Translations under genes and position numbers: made by a program
Shown here: positions 1-8,512 of the stretch, one piece after another
Position numbering within the stretch: position 1 is the stretch's first letter
How the letters are laid out: each line of letters begins with the position of its first letter
Assembly: GCA_023393015.1 (NCBI GenBank)
Contig: JAEWMY010000037.1
Coordinates: 39,036 to 103,035, forward strand
Source of the DNA: Spirochaetota bacterium
GTDB taxonomy: Bacteria; Spirochaetota; Spirochaetia; Treponematales; Treponemataceae
Direction: 5' to 3'
DNA length: 64,000 bases
Notes under the pieces: generated by a model
Databases searched by the model: none
What the model was told of the DNA's origin: nothing
The model's input: only the letters and a program-made list of their open reading frames with translations

Positions 1-276
1 CTTCCGTAGCCAGAGTATCTCGCGTTCCGACGCGCGGGAGACGCTGATAGGTCCGAACTTCGCGGACTCGTAGAGTATTTCCCCCTCGTCGGCGAGATAG
101 GTGCGGTATATCATGCGGAGGATCGTCGACTTTCCCGATCCGCTCTTGCCCGTGATCCCGACGAACTCGCCGGGCATCACCGCGATGTCGACGCCGCCGC
201 ACGCGCGTATGTCGGTACCCGTTTCGTGCACGCGAAATCGTTTCCCGAGCGACTTGATCTCGAGCAATGGTCTCAT
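1..276 (-). CDS. phnL: PhnL, phosphonate C-P lyase system ABC-type ATPase (3' part outside window)
   Basis: Only the first 92 codons are visible; the gene runs off the left edge. The protein opens with a typical ABC ATPase strand pattern and has a perfect Walker [10 protein letters not shown], at about residues 43-51. In the known system PhnL is an ABC-like subunit that works with the PhnGHIJ core when methylphosphonate is transferred to ATP-derived ribose. The ATG at 276 overlaps the TGA of the upstream hexapeptide-transferase gene by 4 nt, so translation is probably coupled. It could be confused with PhnK, but a better PhnK lies upstream in the same operon and the residues before Walker A fit PhnL. 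Confidence 0.85.
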   Translation of the reverse strand, partial: MRPLLEIKSLGKRFRVHETGTDIRACGGVDIAVMPGEFVGITGKSGSGKSTILRMIYRTYLADEGEILYESAKFGPISVSRASEREILWLRK

Positions 277-899
277 TCGGCGTTTCTCCCCTTTCCGTGG
301 AGCGCGACGAAGGCCTCGGGGGCGAGCCTGAAGTCGTCCTGCCTCCGGAGTATCGTGTCGCGGTCCCAGTCCCACCAGGCGATCTCCTCGAGGGCGGCCG
401 CCGTTTCCCTCGCGCAGCGGAACCTCACGAGTTTCGCCGGAACTCCCACGACGATCGAGAACGCGGGAACGTCCTTCGTGACGACGGCGCCCGAGCCGAC
501 GATGGCGCCGTTGCCGACGGTGACTCCCGGCATGACGATCGCCCCGTGCCCGATCCAGGTGTCGTGCCCGATCCGGGCGATCCTCGATTCGCGCTTCGTG
601 AAAAACGCGAGGTCGTCGTCTTTCGCGAACCCGAACATGCGCCTCCGGTAGGTGAAATGATGCAAAGTCGCCCGGTCCATCGGGTGATCGGTCGGGCCTA
701 TCCTGACGGCCGCCGCGATGTTCGAGAACTTTCCTATGTCCGCGTTTTGCGCGATGCACCAGGGACCGGTATACGAGAAATCGCCGAGTACGACGTTTTC
801 GAAACGGTTCCAGTCGCCGACCTCCGTCCATTCCCCGAGCTTCGATCCCGCGATCCGGCAATCCTTTCCGACGGTCGGTTTCTTTCCCAGTCGTTTCAT
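273..899 (-). CDS. Hexapeptide-repeat acyltransferase of phosphonate operons
   Basis: A 208-residue left-handed beta-helix protein with repeated hexapeptides (for example [25 protein letters not shown]) and the closing [10 protein letters not shown] motif of xenobiotic/serine acetyltransferase-type enzymes. Phn operons of many bacteria carry such a transferase. It may acylate an aminophosphonate or a lyase intermediate, but its substrate is not established. It starts 4 nt inside the end of phnM and overlaps phnL by 4 nt, which places it firmly in the operon. The lone His in the DHPMD segment is a plausible catalytic base, as in related acetyltransferases. The specific substrate remains a guess. 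Confidence 0.8.
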   Translation of the reverse strand: MKRLGKKPTVGKDCRIAGSKLGEWTEVGDWNRFENVVLGDFSYTGPWCIAQNADIGKFSNIAAAVRIGPTDHPMDRATLHHFTYRRRMFGFAKDDDLAFFTKRESRIARIGHDTWIGHGAIVMPGVTVGNGAIVGSGAVVTKDVPAFSIVVGVPAKLVRFRCARETAAALEEIAWWDWDRDTILRRQDDFRLAPEAFVALHGKGRNAE

Positions 900-2116
900 A
901 CCGTGCGTCCTTCCGTCCTGTAGCGCGACGAGAATACCTCTTTTCCGTCGACGATGGCGTGCGCGACGACGGGGAAGCCGTTTTCGATCCGCTTGACGAC
1001 GAGCACGTCCGCCTTCTTGCCGACCTCGATCGATCCGATCTCGCCGTCCATGAGGACCGCCCGAGCCGGGTTTATCGTCACGAGATTGACGAGTTCGTGC
1101 AGGGGAATACCGCGCCTGTCATGAAGCGAGAAAACCGCGTGTATCATCGCGGCGGGGTAGTAGTCGCTGCAGAGGATGTCGACGCAGCCGTCGGCGATCG
1201 CCTCTTCCGCGGACAGGTTCCCCGAGTGGGATCCGCCCAGGAGGACGTTCGGCGCTCCGGCGATGGTGTGGAAGCCGAGGGCTTTCGCCTCGCGGGCGAC
1301 CTCGAGCGTGATCGGAAACTCGCTGATCGTGGTCCCGAAGCTCCTCGCGAACGCGAGCTTCTCGACGCTGTCGTCGTCGTGCGAGGCGACCGCAATTCCG
1401 CGCTCCCGGGCGATTCCGGCTATTTCCGATATCCTGTCGAGCGTGAGCTTGCGCGAGCCTTGAGTTTCCGCCACGATCCGGTCAAGCTCGGACTCCGAAA
1501 GGTCTTGATACCCCTTGAGCGTCGAACGGTACATCTCGATGTCGCGGTATTGTCCCTGCCCGGGCGTATGGTCCATGAAGGAGACGAGATGGACCTTGCC
1601 TTCGCGGATGTATTCCAGGAGTTCTTCCGTCCGGTCGATATTGTCTATCTCGAATCGCGCGTGGAACCGGTGGCGTATGAGGTGAAGCGACGAGTGGGAT
1701 CGCGCGATCACGTCCGCGAACTTCCTGACGTTCTCGGGGTTGCGGATCGGCTTCTCGCTGAAGAGCGCCCGCTTGTAGATCGAGAGCGAATGGAACATCG
1801 TAGTGATCCCGTGGCTGACGAGCTCGCGTTCCGTCTCGCGCAGACCGAGGGAGAAGTCCATGACGCTCGTGGGCCTCGGAGAGGTCATGTGCTCGATGTA
1901 GTCGGAGTGGATGTCGACGAAGCCCGGGATCACGTAGCCGCCCTCCGCGTCGATTACCTCGCGCGCGGTCGATCCTCCGCTTGTCGCGCGGCGAGCGACG
2001 TCGCGTTCGCCGCCGTCCGGCACGATCGCCGCTATGCGTTCGTCGTCGATCGCGAGCGCGTGTCCCGCGATCTCGCCCTTTTCGGTGACGATCGTTCCGT
2101 TCTTGATCAGTGTCAT
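896..2116 (-). CDS. phnM: PhnM, alpha-D-ribose 1-methylphosphonate 5-triphosphate diphosphatase
   Basis: A 406-residue amidohydrolase-superfamily protein. Visible motifs are the N-terminal metal site [11 protein letters not shown] (residues about 70-80), the SHDDD segment, the SDYYP motif and the C-terminal NPARAV...[14 protein letters not shown] block typical of PhnM. In the C-P lyase pathway it removes pyrophosphate from ribose methylphosphonate triphosphate before PhnJ acts. The ATG at 2116 has a GGAGG ribosome site just upstream. A longer open frame extends upstream only as a shadow of phnK. It lies 11 nt after phnK and overlaps the transferase by 4 nt. Its position before the transferase and phnL differs from the E. 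coli order, where phnM follows phnL. Confidence 0.92.
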   Translation of the reverse strand: MTLIKNGTIVTEKGEIAGHALAIDDERIAAIVPDGGERDVARRATSGGSTAREVIDAEGGYVIPGFVDIHSDYIEHMTSPRPTSVMDFSLGLRETERELVSHGITTMFHSLSIYKRALFSEKPIRNPENVRKFADVIARSHSSLHLIRHRFHARFEIDNIDRTEELLEYIREGKVHLVSFMDHTPGQGQYRDIEMYRSTLKGYQDLSESELDRIVAETQGSRKLTLDRISEIAGIARERGIAVASHDDDSVEKLAFARSFGTTISEFPITLEVAREAKALGFHTIAGAPNVLLGGSHSGNLSAEEAIADGCVDILCSDYYPAAMIHAVFSLHDRRGIPLHELVNLVTINPARAVLMDGEIGSIEVGKKADVLVVKRIENGFPVVAHAIVDGKEVFSSRYRTEGRTV

Positions 2117-2127
2117 GGTTCCTCCGG

Positions 2128-2955
2128 TTATAGGATCGAGTGGACCAGCTCCTGTGTGTACGGATGCTGCGGGTCTTCCAGTATCTGGTCGGTCAGTCCG
2201 CTTTCGACTATCTTCCCGTTGAGCATCACCACCGTACGGTCGGCGAGCATGCGAACGACTGTGAGGTCGTGCGAGACGAGTACCACCGTCGACTTGAGTT
2301 CGCGCTGAATCCGGCGCACGAGGTCGAGTACCTTCGCCTGCACGGAAAGGTCGAGTCCGGTCGTTATCTCGTCGAGGAGTAGAACGGGAGGGTTGTTCGA
2401 AAGCGCCCGGGCGATTTGCACGCGCTGCTGCATCCCTCCGGAGAAATTCCTCGGCGCCTCGCGCGAGCGGAAGTCGGGAATGTTGACGTGGGTGAGAAGC
2501 TCGCGCGCGCGCGTTTCCATGGACGAGACGTTCCTGTGCCCGGCGGCGATAAGCTTTTCCGCGATGTTGCTGATCGCGGAAAAATCCATCTTCAACCCGT
2601 GCGCCGGGTTCTGGTATACCTTCCCGAAGAGATGGTTTCTGATATAGCGTTTTTCCTGGCCGGACACGTTCAGTATGTTCTCCGTTCCGCCCCGGTAGGC
2701 GTCGAGGAAAATCCCGCCCGAGCTCGCTTCCTGGTCGAGGTACACGCATTGCATGAGGGTCGACTTGCCGCTTCCAGACTCGCCGACAATTCCCAGTATC
2801 TCGCCCTCGCACACTTCGAAGCTGACGCCGCCGAGGGCGTGCACGGTCCCGCACTCGGTGCAGTAGTTCCGTTCCGTTTTCTCCGCGCACAGCGGGCATC
2901 CGGGTCCGTACCGCTTCACGAGGTCCCTGACGGAAAGTATCGGTCGCTCATCCAT
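2128..2955 (-). CDS. phnK: PhnK, phosphonate C-P lyase ABC-type subunit with a four-cysteine insert
   Basis: A 275-residue ABC ATPase: Walker A GESGSGKST at about 58-66, signature FSGGMQQR, Walker B LLLDE, H-loop VSHDL, and the C-terminal DPQHPYTQELV stretch characteristic of PhnK. In E. coli PhnK docks onto the PhnGHIJ core. Between residues 19 and 36, before Walker A, sits C20-x2-C23-x8-C32-x2-C35, a zinc- or cluster-type knuckle that E. coli PhnK lacks. The ATG at 2955 is chosen because it overlaps the end of phnJ by 8 nt and precedes a conserved PILSVRDLVKRYG start. A longer frame upstream only mirrors phnJ. Confidence 0.92.
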   Translation of the reverse strand: MDERPILSVRDLVKRYGPGCPLCAEKTERNYCTECGTVHALGGVSFEVCEGEILGIVGESGSGKSTLMQCVYLDQEASSGGIFLDAYRGGTENILNVSGQEKRYIRNHLFGKVYQNPAHGLKMDFSAISNIAEKLIAAGHRNVSSMETRARELLTHVNIPDFRSREAPRNFSGGMQQRVQIARALSNNPPVLLLDEITTGLDLSVQAKVLDLVRRIQRELKSTVVLVSHDLTVVRMLADRTVVMLNGKIVESGLTDQILEDPQHPYTQELVHSIL

Positions 2956-3799
2956 GCGTGGCCTCCGGTCCGTTGAGCCGCGAAAGGCACCAGTCCGAGT
3001 CGTTGCACCGGTATTCGGATTCTCCCGTCTCGGGATTTTCCGTCTCGTCGAGGAACACCCCCTCGGCTCCGCACAGCGCGCACCGCTTTCCGGGAAATGA
3101 TTCCGGTTTGAACGGATGGTCATCGAAGTCGAGCGAGACGGCGCGCGTGTGCGGCGGCACCGCGTAAATCCGCTTTTCGCGGCCGGCGCCGAGCAGGATA
3201 AGCGCCTCTCCCCCGTCGAGCTTCGGGTTGTCGAATTTCGGTATGGGACTCGGCGACATGACATACCGGTCACGCACGAGGACGGGGTGGTCGGCTCCCG
3301 TCGCCATCGTTCCGTAGCGCATTATCTCCTCGAACAGCATGAGATACGCGCCGCTGTAGTCGCGCTCGGAATGGAGACGCTTCGTGACGCGCTCGCTCGG
3401 CTCGATGTTCCGCAAGGGTTCCGGCATCGGGACTTGCAGGACGAGAATCTGGTTCGCTGAGAGCGGCTTTTCAGGCACGCGATGCCTGCTCTGTATGAGC
3501 GTCGCCTCTTCCGTACGGTCGGTAATCCGTATACCGGTCGTGTCGACGACTAGTTTTTTTATGTTGACCGCGTTGACCGACTCGTCGCAGCCCTGGTCTA
3601 TGACCTTGAGCACGTCGTCCCTGCCGACGAGCGAGAGCGTCAGCTGGAGTCCGCCGGTTCCCCAGCCGCGCGCGATGGGCATCTCGCGCGACGCGAAGGG
3701 AACCTGATATCCCGGTATCGCGATCGCCTTCAGGATAGCCCTCCTGATTTCCCGCTTCGATCCCTCGTCGAAGAAGGCGAAGTGCGTCCGTTCGTTCAT
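2948..3799 (-). CDS. phnJ: PhnJ, radical-SAM C-P lyase (alpha-D-ribose 1-methylphosphonate 5-phosphate C-P-lyase)
   Basis: The catalytic subunit, 283 residues, matching the family length. The four conserved cysteines are present at 240, 243, 265 and 271 in a CxxC...CNDSDWC arrangement, in near-exact register with the E. coli set (241, 244, 266, 272) that holds the 4Fe-4S cluster and supplies the thiyl chemistry. The enzyme cleaves the C-P bond to release methane or another alkane and ribose cyclic phosphate. Its start overlaps the phnI stop by 4 nt and its end overlaps phnK by 8 nt. All expected catalytic residues are present, so the system looks functional. Confidence 0.96.
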   Translation of the reverse strand: MNERTHFAFFDEGSKREIRRAILKAIAIPGYQVPFASREMPIARGWGTGGLQLTLSLVGRDDVLKVIDQGCDESVNAVNIKKLVVDTTGIRITDRTEEATLIQSRHRVPEKPLSANQILVLQVPMPEPLRNIEPSERVTKRLHSERDYSGAYLMLFEEIMRYGTMATGADHPVLVRDRYVMSPSPIPKFDNPKLDGGEALILLGAGREKRIYAVPPHTRAVSLDFDDHPFKPESFPGKRCALCGAEGVFLDETENPETGESEYRCNDSDWCLSRLNGPEATHG

Positions 3800-4956
3800 G
3801 TCCCTTTCCCTCCCCGCGCTTTCCTGACCCCGTCGAGTTTCGCCTGGAACGTCACGTAGTGGGGCAGCTTGAGATGCGAGATGAACCCGGTCGACTCGAC
3901 GGAGTCGACGTGGTACAGGACGAACTCCTCGTCGTGCGTGGGGAACCGCGCGTCTCCCGTCTCGAGGCAGTAGTCGAGGATGCTCATCGCTATCGCTTTG
4001 GTCTCGTTCTGCCCGAAGGTGACGCCGTACCCGATTTCGAATTCGATTTCCGTCTTGCCGCGTCCCCGCTCGACCGGAACGGGTATGAGCGATTCGACCT
4101 CGGTCACGCGGACTTCGCCGACGTAGTACCCGTCGCCTTCATCCGCGTCTTTCCCGCCTTCGGCGGGGGAGTCTACCACGAGCGGGATCATGCCGACCCT
4201 GAGCTCCCCGACGGTGGGGTGGGCGAGGCCGTAGCCGCGGAGGGCGGCGTAGCCGAGCGCCGTGACGGCGCCCGTTTGCCCGCGCGCGAGGATTTGTAGC
4301 CGCTCGGCCCTCGTGGTCGGGAAGGAAAGGCCCTTCATCGTAATGTCCGCGGGCTCGTCGTCGCGCCGCGGCCGATCGGGTAGCAGTCCCTCGCGACGGA
4401 GATACTCGAGCACCTTCGGCAGTCGCGCCGACGCGCCGCCTGTCTCCGCGCAACACGCTTCCGCGCAACCAGCTTCCGCTCCGCGCGGTTCGGAGTCGTC
4501 GTCCATGCGGGACTCCCACGCCGCCGTCCATTCGCGGGCCGATTCGTCCGTCTCCCCGCAGAGGGAGAAATCGATGAGCCGATGCGCGTAGTCCGTGGAG
4601 GCGCCGAGTATCTGTCCGCCGGGGACGTCCTTGAAACACGCCGATATCCGGCGTTCTACCCGCATCGTTTCCGGGTCGACCGTACGGGTATACCGCTTTC
4701 TCGGCAGGGTCGACCGGAACGCCCTCAGGAGAAATACGGCCTCTTCGGGGCTTCCCTCGGCCTGCTTGATCGCGACTGAGGCGAGCTCCGCGTCGTAAAG
4801 ACTCCCCTCCGCCATGACCTGGTCTATCAACTGGCGAAGCCCGTTCTCGATGGAGCGGACCGGTATCGAGGTTCCTCCCTTGAGCCGGGCCAGTTTCAGG
4901 CGCTCGAGGGATTCGTCTATCGCCTTTCTTCCCCCGCGAACCGCGACGTACGCCAT
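3796..4956 (-). CDS. phnI: PhnI, C-P lyase core subunit
   Basis: A 386-residue PhnI, recognised from its MAYVAVRGGRKAI start, the SPEEAVFLLRAFRSTLPRK block and the C-terminal GYGVTFGQNETKAIAMSILD and HVDSVESTGFISHLKLPHYVTF motifs. PhnI is the nucleosidase-like subunit that couples phosphonate to ATP ribose together with PhnG, PhnH and PhnL. The ATG at 4956 overlaps the last base of the phnH stop (TGATG). Around residues 157-175 there is a low-complexity Ala/Gly/Cys-rich insert with four cysteines that looks lineage-specific. Longer open frames upstream are shadows of phnH. Confidence 0.93.
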   Translation of the reverse strand: MAYVAVRGGRKAIDESLERLKLARLKGGTSIPVRSIENGLRQLIDQVMAEGSLYDAELASVAIKQAEGSPEEAVFLLRAFRSTLPRKRYTRTVDPETMRVERRISACFKDVPGGQILGASTDYAHRLIDFSLCGETDESAREWTAAWESRMDDDSEPRGAEAGCAEACCAETGGASARLPKVLEYLRREGLLPDRPRRDDEPADITMKGLSFPTTRAERLQILARGQTGAVTALGYAALRGYGLAHPTVGELRVGMIPLVVDSPAEGGKDADEGDGYYVGEVRVTEVESLIPVPVERGRGKTEIEFEIGYGVTFGQNETKAIAMSILDYCLETGDARFPTHDEEFVLYHVDSVESTGFISHLKLPHYVTFQAKLDGVRKARGGKGT

Positions 4957-5567
4957 CAGGAGCCTCCCCGTTTTTCCGTTATGATCGTCGTTCGTGGGAA
5001 GGCGACCGCCTTTCCGGCAGGCGTGACGAAGATGACGTCGACTCCGAGCGGGTATTCCGCGTTTTTCGCGTTGCGGCCGGCGAGCCATTCGCCTCCGCGG
5101 ACCACGGCGCATTCGGCGCTGCCGCGGATGCCGGGACCCCTGAGCGACAGGCTTTCCGCGTCGTGAACGTCCCCCGCGCCGAGTATGTCCCGCGCGCCGA
5201 GTATGACGGTCGAGCCGAGATGCGGATCGAGCAGGGTACCGGGCGAGCACGATCCGATGACGGCGTTCGTGTCCGCGTCCGCGTCCGGAACGAACACGAA
5301 GGCCGCGGTCTCGACCGTTCCCCGGGGCGCGTAGGTCAGCGCGGAAACCGCGGTCGCGAAGGCGTCGGGGTCGCCAGAACTGACCGCGAAGGCCGTCTCG
5401 CCGTCGAGGAGCGTCAGGGCGATGAGGAGGAATTCCGGCGCGAATCCCGCGTCGTCCCCTATCTTTCCCGCTTCGGGACCGAGGTTGACGATCGTTCCCG
5501 GTCGCGCGTGGGCCGAGATCAGCTTGCGGAAGGCGGATTGAAGGTCGTGCACGCGGTCAATCGTCAT
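4956..5567 (-). CDS. phnH: PhnH, C-P lyase core subunit
   Basis: A 203-residue PhnH, a structural core subunit related to PLP transferase folds without the cofactor. Recognisable features are FRKLISAHARPGTI near the N-terminus, the LTLLDGETAF segment, and a C-terminal GVDVIFVTPAGKAVAFPRTT end typical of the family. It follows phnG after 3 nt and its stop shares a base with the phnI start, so G-H-I-J are tightly coupled. Length and motif order agree with family members. Its individual biochemical role is known only as part of the PhnGHIJ complex. Confidence 0.9.
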   Translation of the reverse strand: MTIDRVHDLQSAFRKLISAHARPGTIVNLGPEAGKIGDDAGFAPEFLLIALTLLDGETAFAVSSGDPDAFATAVSALTYAPRGTVETAAFVFVPDADADTNAVIGSCSPGTLLDPHLGSTVILGARDILGAGDVHDAESLSLRGPGIRGSAECAVVRGGEWLAGRNAKNAEYPLGVDVIFVTPAGKAVAFPRTTIITEKRGGS

Positions 5568-5570
5568 CGG

Positions 5571-6005
5571 TCACGCCTCCGGCCTGTCCATCGTCTCGAA
5601 CGACACGCGGGTGCGCGAAATCGCGCGGTTCTCCCGCGCGATCCGTTCCTCTATCGTACGCTCTTCCGCGATCAGTCGCCCGCTCCAGGCCTCGGTCTCG
5701 GGAAGACGCGCCGCGTACGCCGCGTCGACGATCGCGAGGTTCGTCGCGAGCTCGGGCTTCCTGCCCGCGACTATCCCGATCCCGACGGTTCCGGCCACGA
5801 TCGCCTTCGCCTCGGTTACGAGCGCCTCGCCGAGGTTGTACACCGAGTTCCGCGCGCTCTCGCGCATGCGGATCATCGCGAGCCCCTCGTTCGCGTTCTC
5901 GAGCGCGGTTACCCGGTGCCCGCGCTCGATCTCGCCGGCGAGCGAACGCGCCAGGCCTTCGTCCCCTTCGACGAGAATCCTCGTCCTTCTGAGCCGTGTC
6001 ATCAT
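5571..6005 (-). CDS. phnG: PhnG, C-P lyase core subunit and first gene of the operon
   Basis: A 144-residue protein with PhnG hallmarks: MIRMRESA (residues about 44-51) and FNLGE-type NLGEALVTEAKAIVAG followed by GIGIVAGRKPELA. PhnG is a small subunit of the PhnGHIJ complex. It is the first gene of the run; 103 nt separate it from the DinB-like pseudogene on the same strand. Two ATGs in tandem open the frame, with AGGA seven bases before the first. No regulator gene (phnF type) lies next to it in the window. Direct repeats CGTTAC about 14 nt apart lie just upstream at 6010-6035, too weak to call an operator. Confidence 0.88.
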   Translation of the reverse strand: MMTRLRRTRILVEGDEGLARSLAGEIERGHRVTALENANEGLAMIRMRESARNSVYNLGEALVTEAKAIVAGTVGIGIVAGRKPELATNLAIVDAAYAARLPETEAWSGRLIAEERTIEERIARENRAISRTRVSFETMDRPEA

Positions 6006-6108
6006 GGCGCGATCCTAGCGTTACCGCGTGAGAAACTCGTTACGAAAGGGTGTGAAAACGGTTCAGAGTAGATTAATGAGGAAGGACGGGGTTTGGACGC
6101 TCGCGCCG

Positions 6109-6594
6109 CTATGTCCCGGTTTGAACCGATTCGGCGTAATGGTCGCGGGCCGCGCCCCTTTCCTGCTCGTTGAGAAGCGCGTCCATCTCGCCGAGATGGT
6201 ACTGGCCGTGACGGATCAAGAAGAGGGCGACGCCGCCCATCGTGGTCCCCGCCCAGGGAAAATCGGCGTTTGCGTCATCGATATCCATCGTCCGTATCCA
6301 TCGATCCGTTTTCGCCCGCATGCTCCCGATGAGATCGAGGACGTCGTCGCGGCCCGGCAGGTTCTCCCGCGGAAGATCCATGTTCCTTACGGTCGTGGAT
6401 AGTCCGTTGAGGAAGACAATCGGCTCCCCGTCGCTGATGTAGAATCTCGTGCTTTCTATTATATGATACGCGAGGCGCGCGGGCGTGGTCAGACCATACC
6501 CGCTTTCGGTCCAGAAGGGATCGCGAAAATCGCGGACGATCCTCTAGAAGGTCCTCCATAAGTGTCCGTACTGTTCCGTGAAAGCCGTTTTCAT
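6109..6594 (-). pseudogene. DinB/YfiT-like protein interrupted by an amber codon
   Basis: The frame from the ATG at 6594, preceded by a good GGAGG, reads through 162 codons to 6109 with a single internal stop: TAG as codon 17 (6544-6546). Either side, the product reads as one DinB-type four-helix protein: YGHLW in helix 1, LAYHIIEST in the middle and RHGQYHLGEMDALL near the end. These are the three histidine positions that bind metal in this superfamily. No start codon with a ribosome site follows the stop until a Met at codon 72. It is either a recent pseudogene, a sequencing error, or a suppressed amber. DinB-like proteins act in thiol transfer or detoxification, but the substrate here is unknown. 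Confidence 0.72.
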
Positions 6595-6711
6595 GATGTC
6601 TCCTCCATTTCGGATATTCGCAGTGTATCATGGAAACCGCGCGGGGTCGCGTTTGCATTTATATCTCGCGATGACTATACTTTATACAGTAACTTTTTCC
6701 GGAGGAATGAA

Positions 6712-7083
6712 ATGAAAAGATTTCTTGTGGCCCTCGCGTTTCTTTTGGTAGCCTCGGCCCTCGTTTCCGCCGACTCGATCGATCTCGGCAAGTTTCCCAA
6801 GGGGAAATGGGTCGACAAGAATTGGGACGCGGTGTGGGAGTTCGGCGCCGACAGTATTCGCCTGCTCGATACGGCGGGGAACGTCATCTTCGATTTCAAG
6901 AACAAGATCACGGACTTCAAGGTAAACGTCGGCGTTTCGGAGGCGAGTATCTCCTTTACCTGCGAGGAAACCGAACGAAAGTACGTCTTTACCAAGGGCG
7001 TATCCGATCTCGATCTCGTCATGAAGATCGATCCGGACTGGACCGCTACCGACTACACGGTGACGATGAAGATGCGGAATTAG
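6712..7083 (+). CDS. Small exported protein, function unknown
   Basis: A 123-residue protein starting at the second of two closely spaced ATGs; the first, at 6707, is followed by a stop after two codons. GGAGGA lies 5 nt upstream. Residues 1-20 form a clean signal peptide with a hydrophobic core and an Ala-x-Ala-like end (VSADS). The mature part is beta-rich with regularly spaced acidic and aromatic residues (GKWVDKNWDAVWEFG, YVFTKGVSDLDLVMKID), resembling small lipocalin-like or beta-sandwich secreted proteins common in treponemes. There is no lipobox cysteine, so it is probably periplasmic. I do not recognise the family with confidence. Confidence 0.75.
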   Translation: MKRFLVALAFLLVASALVSADSIDLGKFPKGKWVDKNWDAVWEFGADSIRLLDTAGNVIFDFKNKITDFKVNVGVSEASISFTCEETERKYVFTKGVSDLDLVMKIDPDWTATDYTVTMKMRN

Positions 7084-7126
7084 GTGACGAGTCGCCGGTT
7101 TCGGCCGGCGACTCCGTTTGATACGA

Positions 7127-7591
7127 TTATTTCAGAAACGCCCCGAGGAGGCTTCCGATTTCCCCGAGGTCGAGATCGCCCGACGCCTTCTTGACGTGCG
7201 CGTCGTCGGTGTCGCCGTCCGGCGTCAGGGCGTCGATTATCATCGGAAGGCTTTTCGCGAGGCCCGATGCTACGGACGAGGACGTCATGCCGGTTTTTTT
7301 GACCAGCTCGTTGATAAGGGGAGAGCCGAGGACCTTCTTGATTTGGGCTGCCGTAATCGACTGGTTTTTTCCCGGTTGAATCCACGATAGCACCTTTTTT
7401 TCGAGGCCGGCGTCCTTGAACATCTCGATCAGCTTGGGAACTCCGACCCTGAGTACGATGTCGAATACGGCCTCCGCGAGTTGTGACCCTTGCGCACCCC
7501 GGGCGGCGCTCGCCTTAGTCGTCTTTTTTCCTTTTTTCCCTTTCGTGCTTCCACCCAAAAACTCGGAAGCGAGCGATTCCAGAATTCCCAT
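7127..7591 (-). CDS. YidB-like protein (DUF937 type)
   Basis: A 154-residue protein. It opens with a short MGILESLASEFLGG segment, then a lysine-rich low-complexity stretch (residues about 17-30). A helical domain follows, with the repeated pattern seen in YidB/DUF937 proteins: LSWIQPGKNQSITAAQIKKVLG, an ITELAKKTG-like INELVKKTGMTSSSVASGLAKSLPMIIDALTPDG, and a C-terminal glycine-leucine tail (IGSLLGAFLK). The role of the family is unknown. It is convergent with the preceding exported-protein gene (44 nt gap) and has no obvious operon partner. Confidence 0.75.
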   Translation of the reverse strand: MGILESLASEFLGGSTKGKKGKKTTKASAARGAQGSQLAEAVFDIVLRVGVPKLIEMFKDAGLEKKVLSWIQPGKNQSITAAQIKKVLGSPLINELVKKTGMTSSSVASGLAKSLPMIIDALTPDGDTDDAHVKKASGDLDLGEIGSLLGAFLK

Positions 7592-7768
7592 GATTCCTCC
7601 AGACGATACGGTCTGACTACAGGGTCGCGCCGATATCCGTTTCTGTCAATACGAAGAATCGGCTTTCCCTTTATCATTGACAAAGGACGGCGCCGACTCG
7701 ATAATGAGCGTTCCGGCACAACCGGAATCGCGCGGTTCGATCATCGCCGCGCGTTCAGGAGGAAATAC

Positions 7769-8512
7769 ATGGCTGAGAAGAAAGCAAGCAAATCGGATAC
7801 GACCGCGGCCGGTTGGACCGCGAGTCCCGAAGCGAAGAAGAAGGCGGGGAGTTTCAGGCTTGTCGCGATCCTGTCATGGGTCGTCGCCATCGCGTTCGAA
7901 GCGCTCGCGATCCTGCTGCTCGTCAAGGGCGAGGTAATGCCGAAGTTCATGGGCGATAACCTCATGGCGTGGCTTATCGTTCTTATCGTTCTCGATCTCG
8001 TATTCGTCGTCGCGGGCACGCTCCTGTGGAAAAAGGCGAACCGTCTCGACCCGGCCTCGGAGAAGGATACCGTCCGGTTCTTCGTGCAGAATCAGCTCGG
8101 AGTGATTATCGCCGTCATCGCGTTCCTTCCCGTGATCGTGGTCGTTTTCAAGAGCAAGAAGCTCGACGGCAAGCAGAAGGGAATCATCGGCGCGATCGCC
8201 ATCGTAGCCCTTCTCGGCGCCGCGATTCTGGGCGTCGATCTCGATCCCGCGTCAATCGAGAAATATACCGAAGAGACGAAACAGGTTACCGACCTTACGG
8301 GTCAGAACATCGTGCACTGGACGACGAAGGGCGGAAGCTATCACCTCTTCAAGGACTGCTTTCACATCAAGGACAGGGAAGCGGGTACCGGCTCGCCGGG
8401 AACGGTCGCCGACGCGAAGTCGAACCAGAACATCACCGATCTTTGCGACGACTGCGTGAAGCGATACAAGAAAGAAAACCCCGAGGCCGCAACCGTACCT
8501 ACGGTGAACTAG
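7769..8512 (+). CDS. Membrane protein with C-terminal cysteine-containing domain
   Basis: A 247-residue protein. After a charged N-terminus (residues 1-28) there are four predicted membrane helices at roughly 29-52, 59-84, 107-127 and 140-160. A soluble C-terminal part of about 85 residues follows, carrying three cysteines (FKDCFHIKD and LCDDCVKRY). The CxxC-type pattern with an upstream Cys-x2-His suggests metal or disulfide binding. The region resembles short domains found after membrane anchors in spirochaete and Firmicute proteins, though I cannot name the family. AGGAGG precedes the ATG. Its last 14 nt overlap the convergent dehydrogenase gene. Confidence 0.7.
   Translation: MAEKKASKSDTTAAGWTASPEAKKKAGSFRLVAILSWVVAIAFEALAILLLVKGEVMPKFMGDNLMAWLIVLIVLDLVFVVAGTLLWKKANRLDPASEKDTVRFFVQNQLGVIIAVIAFLPVIVVVFKSKKLDGKQKGIIGAIAIVALLGAAILGVDLDPASIEKYTEETKQVTDLTGQNIVHWTTKGGSYHLFKDCFHIKDREAGTGSPGTVADAKSNQNITDLCDDCVKRYKKENPEAATVPTVN

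Noticed and set aside
6010..6035. Direct CGTTAC repeats upstream of phnG as an operator
   Set aside because: Six-base matches with uneven flanks are expected by chance, and no phn regulator gene is next to them.
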